Part shown: positions 44,420 through 52,263 of the stretch, piece after piece
Layout: every line of letters begins with the position of its first letter
How positions within the stretch are numbered: the first letter of the stretch is position 1
Origin: Candidatus Sulfopaludibacter sp. SbA3
GTDB taxonomy: Bacteria; Acidobacteriota; Terriglobia; Bryobacterales; Bryobacteraceae
Direction: 5' to 3'
DNA length: 64,000 nt
NCBI GenBank assembly: GCA_945890485.1
Contig: CAMDCN010000007.1
Coordinates: 186,001-250,000, forward strand
The notes under the pieces: generated by a model
The model's database searches: none
What the model saw: only the letters and a program-made list of their open reading frames with translations
Told to the model about the DNA's origin: nothing
Translations under genes and position numbers: made by a program

Positions 44420-44517
44420 CAAGGCACCTCCCGGAGTCACTTCCGCTTTCCAGAATCCCCCAAACTTGCCCCGTCCGCAATCCCTCACCCCAACCGCGAT
44501 ATCGTGTTATTTCACCT

Positions 44518-45825
44518 ATGCTCCGGTTAATTCTACTCGCCTTTCTCTCTCTTCCCCTCCTCGCCCAGGACCGAATCGGCACCCTCCAACTCCGCGTCTC
44601 CACCGACCGCCCCGATTGGCGCTACACCCCCGGGCAACCCGTCCGCTTCCGCATCCTCGCCATCCAGGACGGCCACCCGGTCTCCGGCCTTAAAGTCACC
44701 TACCGCATCGGCCCCGAAATGCTCCCTCCGAGAGTCGACCAAACCGTCGCCCTCCCGGCCGAAGGCCTCACTGTCGATGGCGGCACCCTCACTGAACCCG
44801 GCTTCCTCCGTTGTATCGCCACCATCGAACGAAACGGTAAGACCTACCGCGCCCTCTCGACCGCCGCCTTCGAACCCGAACGCATCCAGCCCACCCAACC
44901 GGACCCCGCTGACTTTGACCAGTTCTGGGCCGCCGGCAAAGCCGCCCTCGCCAAGCTCCCCATCGACGCCAAACTCACCCCCCTTTCCGAATACGGCAAC
45001 GCCGCTGCCAACTGCTATCACGTCAACCTCCAGAACGTCGGCCCCGGCGCCGCGCCCTCCCGGTTCTACGGTATCCTCTGCGAACCCAAAGCGCCCGGCA
45101 AATACCCCGCCCTCCTCAGCGTCCCCGGCGCCGGTGTCCGGCCCTATCGCGGTCTGGCCGAAATGGCCGCCCGCGGCGTCATCACTTTCCAGATCGGCAT
45201 CCACGGCATTCCCGTCACCATGGACCAGTCCGTCTACGACTCCCTCGCCGCCGGTGCCCTCTCCGGCTACAACACCTTCGGCCTCGACAACCGCGATCGC
45301 TACTACTACCGCCGCGTGTACCTCGGCTGCGTCCGCTCGAACGACTTCCTCACCAGCCGCCCCAACTGGGACGGCGCCAACCTCGCCGTCACCGGCGGCA
45401 GCCAGGGTGGCGCACTCTCCATCGTCACCGCCGCCCTAGACCCCCGCGTCCGCGGCCTCGCTGCCTACTACCCGGCCCTGTCCGATGTCACCGGCTATCT
45501 CCACAACCGCGCCGGCGGCTGGCCCCACATGTTCCGCGCCTCCGAAGGCCCGCTGGCCCACCGCTCCCCTGACAAGATCGCCACCACCGCCTACTATGAC
45601 GTCGTCAACTTCGCCCGCCGTGTCAAAGTTCCCGGCCTCTACTCCTGGGGCTTCAACGACGAGACCTGCCCGCCCACGTCCATGTACGCGGCCTACAACG
45701 TCATCCCCGGCCAGAAGAACCTCCTGCTCGCCCTAGAAACCGGCCACAACAACATCCCCGAACAGGTCGCCGAAGTCCTATCCTGGCTGCAAACGTTCCT
45801 GAAGGTAGCCCCGGCGAAGAACTGA
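44518..45825 (+). CDS. Acetyl-xylan-esterase-like secreted hydrolase
   Basis: This 435-residue protein has a signal peptide (LILLAFLSLPLLAQ), an N-terminal beta-sandwich (20-125) and an AXE1-type alpha/beta-hydrolase domain. The nucleophile is Ser295 (VTGGSQGG), the acid is in GFNDETCPP and the His in ETGHNN. IQIGIHGIPV and DNRDRYYYRRVYLG are family blocks. Such enzymes deacetylate xylan or cephalosporin C. It lies alone with its own promoter region. Confidence 0.9.
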   Translation: MLRLILLAFLSLPLLAQDRIGTLQLRVSTDRPDWRYTPGQPVRFRILAIQDGHPVSGLKVTYRIGPEMLPPRVDQTVALPAEGLTVDGGTLTEPGFLRCIATIERNGKTYRALSTAAFEPERIQPTQPDPADFDQFWAAGKAALAKLPIDAKLTPLSEYGNAAANCYHVNLQNVGPGAAPSRFYGILCEPKAPGKYPALLSVPGAGVRPYRGLAEMAARGVITFQIGIHGIPVTMDQSVYDSLAAGALSGYNTFGLDNRDRYYYRRVYLGCVRSNDFLTSRPNWDGANLAVTGGSQGGALSIVTAALDPRVRGLAAYYPALSDVTGYLHNRAGGWPHMFRASEGPLAHRSPDKIATTAYYDVVNFARRVKVPGLYSWGFNDETCPPTSMYAAYNVIPGQKNLLLALETGHNNIPEQVAEVLSWLQTFLKVAPAKN

Positions 45826-45827
45826 CT

Positions 45828-46148
45828 TCAGCAGGGCCCGAATTGCCTGCCGAGCCGCCGCTCATAAGCCGCCCGGATCTCCTCCGCCATCGCCAGATAA
45901 CTCTCGGCCGGCTCCGGGGCGTCTCGCCCGAACCAGCGGATGAACTCTTCCCGCACGATCCCCGCCACCTCTTCCGCCGTCGCTCCGGGCCGCAGTCGAG
46001 GCAGAATCGTCCCTGCTTCGGGGTCATACTCGTCGGTGTTGCTCTCGAACTTGATCCCCACCAGGTCATGCTGGAACAGGATTGCCGATACCTCCGCGAA
46101 CAGCTCCTGGTAGGCCTTCGCAAGCTGCTTCTGCTCCTCCCTGTTCAC
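45828..46148 (-). CDS. Small acidic protein of unknown function
   Basis: This 106-residue protein (MNREEQKQLAKAYQELFAEV) is helical and acidic with blocks LVGIKFESNTDEYDPEAG and EEFIRWFGRDAP. I do not recognise the family. Its start overlaps the stop of the YdeI-like gene (ATGA), so it is the third gene of the glxA-ydeI-like cluster. Confidence 0.65.
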   Translation of the reverse strand: MNREEQKQLAKAYQELFAEVSAILFQHDLVGIKFESNTDEYDPEAGTILPRLRPGATAEEVAGIVREEFIRWFGRDAPEPAESYLAMAEEIRAAYERRLGRQFGPC

Positions 46149-46750
46149 TCGTCTCTCTTCCGCTGCGGATAGATGGTCTCGCCTCGCCGTAGCATCGCGA
46201 CGAAAGTCTCAATCTTCCGCTTTCGTCCCGCCTCGGTCTTGATGTTGTGCATCCGGAACGCCAGCGCATACCGGTTCTGTTCGCTCAGCCCGGTCAGCAT
46301 CGCTTTGGCTAGTGGCTCGGCGTCAATCGCGGCCTGCAAATCGTCCGGAATCCTCAATTGCTTGCCGCTCAGGTAAGCCCGGTCCCATCGCCCATCGGCC
46401 TTCGCCGCTTCCACATGCCGCAACCCGTGCGGCGTCATCCGCCCTTCCGCCATCAAACGCGCGACATTGTCGACATTGATCTGGCTCCAAATGCTCTTCT
46501 TGCCCCGAGGCGTATACCGCTGCAGATAGCTGTGCTCATCGAACCCCTTCCGGATCGCATCGATCCAGCCCCAGCAGAGCACCACGTCGATCGCCTCCTT
46601 CGGAGTAATCGACGGCCGCCCCGAACCTATCTTGTGGATCTTGATCCATATCTCATCGAACCTCTCGTGATGCTCTCCCAGCCACTCGTAAAAACTCGCC
46701 GCGTCCGGAAACTCCCGAATCTTCTCCGGATTAACCTCGATAGACGCCAT
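46145..46750 (-). CDS. YdeI/OmpD-associated family protein
   Basis: This 201-residue protein has the YdeI pattern: FYEWLGEHHERFDEIWIKIH, ITPKEAIDVVLCWGWIDA, RKGFDEHSYLQRYTPR and the C-terminal KRKIETFVAMLRRGE. Related proteins are linked to cationic peptide or bacteriocin tolerance, though a mechanism is unclear. The ATG at 46750 overlaps the end of the GlxA-like gene by 20 nt. Confidence 0.88.
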   Translation of the reverse strand: MASIEVNPEKIREFPDAASFYEWLGEHHERFDEIWIKIHKIGSGRPSITPKEAIDVVLCWGWIDAIRKGFDEHSYLQRYTPRGKKSIWSQINVDNVARLMAEGRMTPHGLRHVEAAKADGRWDRAYLSGKQLRIPDDLQAAIDAEPLAKAMLTGLSEQNRYALAFRMHNIKTEAGRKRKIETFVAMLRRGETIYPQRKRDE

Positions 46751-47735
46751 GAGTCTGATCCCCCGTTCCGACGCCACCCGACCGCTGGATTGACCGCCGC
46801 ATCGCATCCGTGCTCCCAAATCCAGCGATCGCGGCCACTTCCTTCGGCGTACTTCCCGCCCCGTCCAGCAGCGCCTGCGCCAGTGTGACGCGCAACTGCT
46901 CCACGAACCGCGCCGGCGTCACACCCTTCTCTTTCGTGAACACCCGCGCAAAATGCCGCGGGCTCATCCGGCACTGTTGCGCCAGCGCCGGCACGCTCAG
47001 GTCGGCCGTCAGATGGTCGGCGATCCAGCCGCACAGATCCTCAATCGATCGACTCTCGCTCACCGGGACAGCCAGAAAACTGCTGAACTGCGAATGGCTC
47101 GCTCCCCGACGCAGGAACATCACCAAGTCCTGGGCGATGCGCCTTGCGTGGGCCGCCCCATGGTCTTCCTCCACCAGAGCCAGGGCCAGATCCATTCCGG
47201 CCGTAACTCCTCCGGATGTGTAGCACGCACCATCTTTCACGAACAGAGGCGCCCGTTCCACGCGAACATCCGGATACCCGTTCGCAAGCCTTTCGTTCCA
47301 ACGCCAATGCGTCACCGCGCGTTTGTGGTCGAGCAGTCCGGCTTCCGCGAGCACAAACGCCCCGGTACACACCGAACAGACGCGCCGCGCTGTTCCCGCC
47401 ATCGTACAGAGCCATTCGAGAAAGGCCGCACTGCATCGCCGCTCTTCTGCCCCTCCTCCGCCGGGGACAACGATTGTATCCGCCGGGCCACGGACATCGA
47501 GGAAGTGGGTGGCCGTTCCCAGCGTCAGGCCGCAACTCGAGCTGACCGGTCCCGGCTCGGAGCAGACGAGTTCCACCTGATACCCGCCGCACCGGGAAAA
47601 CACTTCGTAGGGTCCGGTCAAGTCGAGGATCTGCACCGGGGGAACCACGACGAAGAGGACGCGCTTCGGAGGCGCGGCTGATTTGGCAGAAATTGCCGGT
47701 GGAATGTCATTGCCGGGCTTTTGTGTCAGCCCCAT
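46731..47735 (-). CDS. GlxA-family transcriptional regulator (DJ-1/PfpI + AraC)
   Basis: This 334-residue regulator has an N-terminal DJ-1/PfpI-type amidotransferase domain (22-200; PVQILDLTGPYEVFSR, VVPGGGG, VCTGAFVLAEAGLL) and a C-terminal AraC-type double helix-turn-helix (about 235-320; LAQQCRMSPRHFARVFTKE, VAAIAGFGSTDAMRRS). GlxA members respond to small metabolites. The start is only 9 nt from the ATG of the divergent cytochrome P460 gene, so their promoters must lie within each other's coding regions. Confidence 0.92.
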   Translation of the reverse strand: MGLTQKPGNDIPPAISAKSAAPPKRVLFVVVPPVQILDLTGPYEVFSRCGGYQVELVCSEPGPVSSSCGLTLGTATHFLDVRGPADTIVVPGGGGAEERRCSAAFLEWLCTMAGTARRVCSVCTGAFVLAEAGLLDHKRAVTHWRWNERLANGYPDVRVERAPLFVKDGACYTSGGVTAGMDLALALVEEDHGAAHARRIAQDLVMFLRRGASHSQFSSFLAVPVSESRSIEDLCGWIADHLTADLSVPALAQQCRMSPRHFARVFTKEKGVTPARFVEQLRVTLAQALLDGAGSTPKEVAAIAGFGSTDAMRRSIQRSGGVGTGDQTHGVYRG

Positions 47736-47744
47736 ACTCGTCTC

Positions 47745-48305
47745 ATGAAACTGTTTGCGTTTGCCATTGTCGCACTGTTGCCCCTTCCGGCAGCGGCGCA
47801 GGAGGTTCGCTTCACGGCGGAGCAGCGGCTGGAATTCCCGGAGACCTATCGGGAATGGATCTTCCTATCCTCAGGTCGTGGTATGACCTATGGCCCTGCG
47901 GCCGACCCCCACGGCGCCCCACTTTTCGACAATGTCTTCGCCAGCCCCTCCGCCTATCGCAGCTTCGTGAAGACAGGCCGTTGGCCCGAAAAAGCGGCGT
48001 TCATCTTGGAAATCCGCAACGCCAAGACGGAGGGCTCGATCAACAAAGGGGGCCAGTTCCAGACGGATGTCACCGCCGTCGAGGTGCTTGTGAAGGACAC
48101 GAAGCGGTTTTCGGATACCGGCGGCTGGGGATTCTTCGAGTTCGGCACCGGCCGCAAACCCGCAGAGAAGCTGGCGAAGACCGCCAGTTGCTACGCCTGC
48201 CACTCGAAGAACGCGGCGGTGGAGCACACCTTCGTCCAGTTTTATCCCACGCTAATCCCCATCGCGACTGCCCACAAGACGATGAAGGCGACCGGCATTC
48301 ATTAG
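47745..48305 (+). CDS. Cytochrome P460-family protein
   Basis: This 186-residue exported protein (signal MKLFAFAIVALLPLPAAAQ) has the P460 layout: PETYREWIFLSSGRGMTYGP at the start and a single heme motif SCYACHSKN near residue 150. P460 proteins oxidise hydroxylamine or bind NO, while related members without the Lys crosslink act otherwise; the crosslinking Lys cannot be told by eye. The ATG at 47745 begins directly at the signal peptide. Confidence 0.88.
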   Translation: MKLFAFAIVALLPLPAAAQEVRFTAEQRLEFPETYREWIFLSSGRGMTYGPAADPHGAPLFDNVFASPSAYRSFVKTGRWPEKAAFILEIRNAKTEGSINKGGQFQTDVTAVEVLVKDTKRFSDTGGWGFFEFGTGRKPAEKLAKTASCYACHSKNAAVEHTFVQFYPTLIPIATAHKTMKATGIH

Positions 48306-48346
48306 CCGGCCGACCCGCCGCCCGCCGGCTGTTGCAGACTGGAGTC

Positions 48347-49621
48347 ATGGCTGGCCGCGGCATGGAAGTCATCGACGAATCGCAGTTGAACCAGCTCCTC
48401 GAACGCGCAGGAGCGGAGCGTTGGACCTCGTTGCGTCTAGTCTCGTCCGAGCACTCGCGGCGGTATGGCCGAGCGCCTGGCTATTGCACCGCTGCGCTCT
48501 CGCCGGCAGCGATGAGCCGCATCGGCGAACTGGAGGATCTGACCCATTTGGCCCTGAAGGGCTTCCCCCTCGAGGCGCGCGAGATTCGGGCGCTCGCCTC
48601 GTTGCCTCGGCTCGCCTCTCTCACCCTGGAGCATTGCGAACTCGGTGACGAGGCAGCTTACGTCGTGGCGACGTTCGGCGGCCTCACCTCGCTGGACCTG
48701 CGTTGCAATGCGATCAACCAGAGCGGCGTTCGTGCGCTCGCCTCACTGCGGCACCTGACCAGCCTGCAGCTCGAGTGGGCTTGCTGCGGGGAGGCGGAGG
48801 TGCAGGCGCTGGCCGCGTTACCTTCCTTGACTTCTCTTGTTCTCGGCGGCTGGCAACTGGAGGCCGACGGCATTCGCGCCCTCGACCGGCTGCAGGGCTT
48901 ACGCTCGCTTGGTGTCCGTGGTGCCAGTCTCGGTCCGGGATCGGTGGGGCCGCTAGCGTCGCTCACCGAACTCACGGCGCTGGACCTCGCCTTTAACTAC
49001 ATCGGCCCGGAAGGGGCGCGGGCTCTCGCCTCCTTGACGAAACTCACCGCACTCGACCTCCTGGAAAATGAAGTCGGCGCCGCTGGAGCCCAGGCGCTTT
49101 CGACTCTGGTAAACCTCACGTCGCTGAATCTGGGCGAGAACAGCATTGACGATGACGGTGCTGTCGCACTTTCCACTCTGACGCGTCTTACCTCGCTTGA
49201 TCTCTGGTTCAATAGGGTCGGCGAGAAGGGCGCGCAAGCTCTCGCCTCCTTACAGAACTTCACTTCGCTGACACTAGACAGGAATAAGATCGGTGGAAAA
49301 GGAGCCCAGGCGCTCGCTTCGCTGCATCTCCTCACTTCGCTCCGCCTCGATCGCTGCGGCGTCGGCTCTTCCGGCGCACGGGCCGTGGCGTCCCTCGCCA
49401 ATCTCACATCACTCTGCCTCAGCGAGAACAGAATCTATCCCGGAGGAGCGCGCGATCTCCTAAAGGCCTGGCGCGACCGGCCCACCGCCGGGAACCTAAA
49501 AATGCTCGATCTCAGGTGGAACTGCGACCTCAGTTCGCTGGTTCCGCCCCCAGTGCTCGAATCTTGCGATGCGCAAGCGATCCTGGCAGCGTACCGGCAA
49601 GGACAGAACCCGAAATCCTGA
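48347..49621 (+). CDS. Leucine-rich repeat protein
   Basis: This 424-residue protein consists of about 13 leucine-rich repeats of 23-24 residues with the ribonuclease-inhibitor-like pattern GARALASLTKLTALDLLENE (repeats from about 60 to 370). There is no signal peptide or membrane segment, so it is likely cytoplasmic. The nearly identical repeats (ALASL..LTSL) suggest recent internal duplication. The frame is open upstream over the cytochrome P460 gene; the ATG at 48347 (or 48362) is the first in the gap. Function: protein binding, partner unknown. Confidence 0.85.
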   Translation: MAGRGMEVIDESQLNQLLERAGAERWTSLRLVSSEHSRRYGRAPGYCTAALSPAAMSRIGELEDLTHLALKGFPLEAREIRALASLPRLASLTLEHCELGDEAAYVVATFGGLTSLDLRCNAINQSGVRALASLRHLTSLQLEWACCGEAEVQALAALPSLTSLVLGGWQLEADGIRALDRLQGLRSLGVRGASLGPGSVGPLASLTELTALDLAFNYIGPEGARALASLTKLTALDLLENEVGAAGAQALSTLVNLTSLNLGENSIDDDGAVALSTLTRLTSLDLWFNRVGEKGAQALASLQNFTSLTLDRNKIGGKGAQALASLHLLTSLRLDRCGVGSSGARAVASLANLTSLCLSENRIYPGGARDLLKAWRDRPTAGNLKMLDLRWNCDLSSLVPPPVLESCDAQAILAAYRQGQNPKS

Positions 49622-49658
49622 CGACTCGCGCCGCCCCGCACACCACCGGCTTGGTAGC

Positions 49659-50639
49659 ATGGACTCCATTGTGATTCGTCCCCTTACCCTGCTGCCCCTC
49701 CTCGGCCTGCTCCTCTGCGGTTGCCGTCCCACCGTCCTCGAACCCGTTCCCGCCTGGGCCTACGCCACCAATCCCCCGCCCCCGCCCGGCCCCGCGGCGG
49801 AGGTCCCCCAAGGGCCATTCCAGATCGCAACCAGCAAGCTCTCCTTCACCCGCAAGGAACTCAGCAACCTCTTCAACGCCCCTGACTGGCATCCCGAGTC
49901 TCATCCTCCCATGCCCCGCGTCGTCTCCCATGGCCGCGAGCCGGAAGTCCGCGCCTGCGGCTATTGCCACCTGCCCACCGGCAATGGGCGCCCCGAAAAC
50001 GCCCGCCTCGCGGGGCTCCCCGTCGAATACTTCGTCGCGCAAGTGAAAGCCTTTCGCGACGGCAGCCGCAAGTCCTTCGTCGAGGGCCGCGCCCCCACCA
50101 TCAACATGACCAAGTCGGCCGTCGCCATGCAAGACGACGAAATCCTGGCCGCCGCCCAGTACTTCGCCGCCCTCCCGCCCCAGTCCTTCGTCCGCGTCGT
50201 TGAGGCATCCACAGTCCCGAAATCAGAGATCGCCGGCTGGCTCTTCAAATTCAATCCCCAGGGCGGCCAGGAGCCGCTCGGCGAGCGGATCCTCGAAGGC
50301 CCCGAGGATTTCGGGCAATTCGAACTGCGGGATCCCGCCACGAAATACATCGCCTATGTGCCGCCAGGCAGCATCACGCTGGGCAAGCGCCTCGCCCAAA
50401 CCTGGGGTGACAGCCAGGAACTCGAATGTTCCAGTTGCCACGGGCCGGGCTATAAAGGCAAGGAAAACGTGCCCAACATCGCCGGACGTTCCCCGGCGTC
50501 GGTCGTCCGTCAGTTGTACGACTTCAAGTCCGGCGCCCGGCGCGGCGGCAAGAGCTCGGAAATGGACAAAGTCGTGAAGTACATGAAGAACAGCGACATG
50601 CTGGCTCTCGCCGCCTATCTGGGGTCACTCATACCGTAA
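49659..50639 (+). CDS. Diheme cytochrome c lipoprotein
   Basis: This 326-residue lipoprotein (lipobox LLLCGC) has two heme motifs, CGYCHLPTGNGRPENARLAG near residue 100 and CSSCHGPGYKGKENVPNIAG near residue 260, both in class I cytochrome c contexts with later Met residues. It precedes a cytochrome b and a molybdopterin oxidoreductase gene on the same strand, so it probably takes electrons from that enzyme. Confidence 0.9.
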   Translation: MDSIVIRPLTLLPLLGLLLCGCRPTVLEPVPAWAYATNPPPPPGPAAEVPQGPFQIATSKLSFTRKELSNLFNAPDWHPESHPPMPRVVSHGREPEVRACGYCHLPTGNGRPENARLAGLPVEYFVAQVKAFRDGSRKSFVEGRAPTINMTKSAVAMQDDEILAAAQYFAALPPQSFVRVVEASTVPKSEIAGWLFKFNPQGGQEPLGERILEGPEDFGQFELRDPATKYIAYVPPGSITLGKRLAQTWGDSQELECSSCHGPGYKGKENVPNIAGRSPASVVRQLYDFKSGARRGGKSSEMDKVVKYMKNSDMLALAAYLGSLIP

Positions 50640-50750
50640 GTTCGGTAAACCAGTCTCTTGGCAAGGAAGACCGCGAACCGGGCAAGCCCGTCGTGAGCGT
50701 CGTCTTGTTCACTGCTATCACGCGGGCATCCGAAGTGCTAACATTCCGCC

Positions 50751-51437
50751 ATGGCCGATTCCACTTGGAATGCCCCCGCAACCCGGGTTATCGCGCAGAG
50801 CGAATCGGCCCCCCACCACGCCCTCTTCGTCCGGGTGACCCACTGGCTCACTTTCCTCAGTTTCCTTGCCCTCCTCGTCACCGGCGCCGAAATCGTCATC
50901 TCCCATCCCCGTTTCTACTGGGGCGACGAAGGGAACCCCAACACCCCGGCCCTCTTCGAACTGCCCATTCCCGCCTCCCGGCCCTGGGTCAACACCGGAT
51001 ACCCCTATGTCCTGCCCGACCAGAACGGATGGAGCCGGTCGCTCCACTTTCAAGCGGCTTGGCTTTGCGTCCTCACCGGGCTCTTCTACACCGTTAGTGG
51101 ATTTGCCTCGCGGCACTTTCAAACGAACCTGCTCCCGGCCAGCCCTCCACAAACCGACGACCGCACATACAACCCGCTCCAACGCCTCACGTACCTCGCC
51201 GTCGTCTTCGCCCTCTTCCCGCTGATGATTTGGACCGGACTGGCGATGTCCCCGGCCTTAACCGCCGGCTTCCCGCTGCTCGCCAGCGCCGTCGGCGGGC
51301 ATCAGTCCGCGCGGACGCTTCACTTCTTCGCCACGCTGCTGCTCGTGCTGTTCGTCATCGGCCACGTCGTGATGGTTTGGCGGGCGGGGTTCAAGCAGCG
51401 CGTCGGCGCCATGATTACCGGAGGCCATGCAAAATGA
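50751..51437 (+). CDS. Cytochrome b561-type membrane subunit
   Basis: This 228-residue protein has four membrane segments with heme-ligand-like His in HALFVRVTHWLTFLSFLALL, WSRSLHFQAAWLC, HQSARTLHFFATLLLVLF and VIGHVVMVW. The pattern is that of FdhI/thiosulfate reductase cytochrome b. Its stop overlaps the next gene's start by ATGA, and it lies 111 nt after the diheme cytochrome. It would pass electrons between the molybdenum enzyme and the quinone pool or cytochrome. Confidence 0.88.
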   Translation: MADSTWNAPATRVIAQSESAPHHALFVRVTHWLTFLSFLALLVTGAEIVISHPRFYWGDEGNPNTPALFELPIPASRPWVNTGYPYVLPDQNGWSRSLHFQAAWLCVLTGLFYTVSGFASRHFQTNLLPASPPQTDDRTYNPLQRLTYLAVVFALFPLMIWTGLAMSPALTAGFPLLASAVGGHQSARTLHFFATLLLVLFVIGHVVMVWRAGFKQRVGAMITGGHAK

Positions 51438-52159
51438 GCAGAACTTCGCGGCGAAATCTACTCGGCGCGCTAGCGGGGTTCGGAGGCCTGGCCGTCGCCG
51501 ACCGGCTTGCCGACCGCTATGGTTTGCTCCCACCTGATGCCGGCGGCCTCTATGGCGCCGGCCACTCGTTGACCTATGCCGCGCAACGTCTTTTGGTCGG
51601 CGACTCGCTCGCCCGCGAGTTCCCCCGCCACAAGATCTCCGCATCGCCCTTCTCCACTAAAGGCCGCCCGAAGACGGCGGAGTTTGAGCGGTTGGCGAAC
51701 AACGGGTTCGCGGAATGGCGCGTGGCGATTGACGGGCTGGTCGCCCGGCCGCTATCACTTTCGCTGGCTGAGCTAAAGTCGTATGCCTCTCGGAGCCAGA
51801 TCACCCAGCTCACGTGCGAGGAGGGGTGGTCGTTCGTCGCCGAATGGACGGGCGTTCCATTGGCCGAGGTCCTGCAAGCCGCGGGCGTCCTGCCCCAAGC
51901 CAAGTACGTGGTCTACGCTTCGGCACAGCGGCATTGGGACGATAGCATCGATCTGGCCGAGGCGCTCCATCCGCAAACCCTGCTCACCTACGGCATGAAC
52001 GGGCGGGATCTGCCGTTGGATCATGGTGGCCCGGTGCGCCTGCGAGTGCCGCGCCAACTGGCCTACAAGAGCGTCAAATTCGTAAACCGTGTAACGGTCA
52101 CCGACACCCTGCAAGGCCACCCCGCCGGCGGCAGCTATGCGTGGTATGCCGGCATCTAA
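51434..52159 (+). CDS. Tat-exported molybdopterin oxidoreductase (sulfite-oxidase/YedY type)
   Basis: This 241-residue protein has a Tat signal (SRRNLLGALAGFGGLA), then the oxidoreductase molybdopterin-binding domain: WRVAIDGLVARPLSLSLAEL, the Mo-ligand Cys in QLTCEEGWSFVAEWTGVPL, and HGGPVRLRVPRQLAYKSVKF. Like YedY/MsrP and sulfite-oxidase-type enzymes it should work in the periplasm. The coupled cytochrome b makes a membrane-bound enzyme with c-type electron carrier likely. The substrate is unknown. Confidence 0.92.
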   Translation: MSRTSRRNLLGALAGFGGLAVADRLADRYGLLPPDAGGLYGAGHSLTYAAQRLLVGDSLAREFPRHKISASPFSTKGRPKTAEFERLANNGFAEWRVAIDGLVARPLSLSLAELKSYASRSQITQLTCEEGWSFVAEWTGVPLAEVLQAAGVLPQAKYVVYASAQRHWDDSIDLAEALHPQTLLTYGMNGRDLPLDHGGPVRLRVPRQLAYKSVKFVNRVTVTDTLQGHPAGGSYAWYAGI

Positions 52160-52263
52160 AGAGCCGCCCGGAGCCTGACAGCATTGCCGCAACGCTACCG
52201 GCTTAGAACGACGGAATCGCTTGTCGCAATCTGGTTGGGACTCATCCTCTTCCGCGGGTTCTC

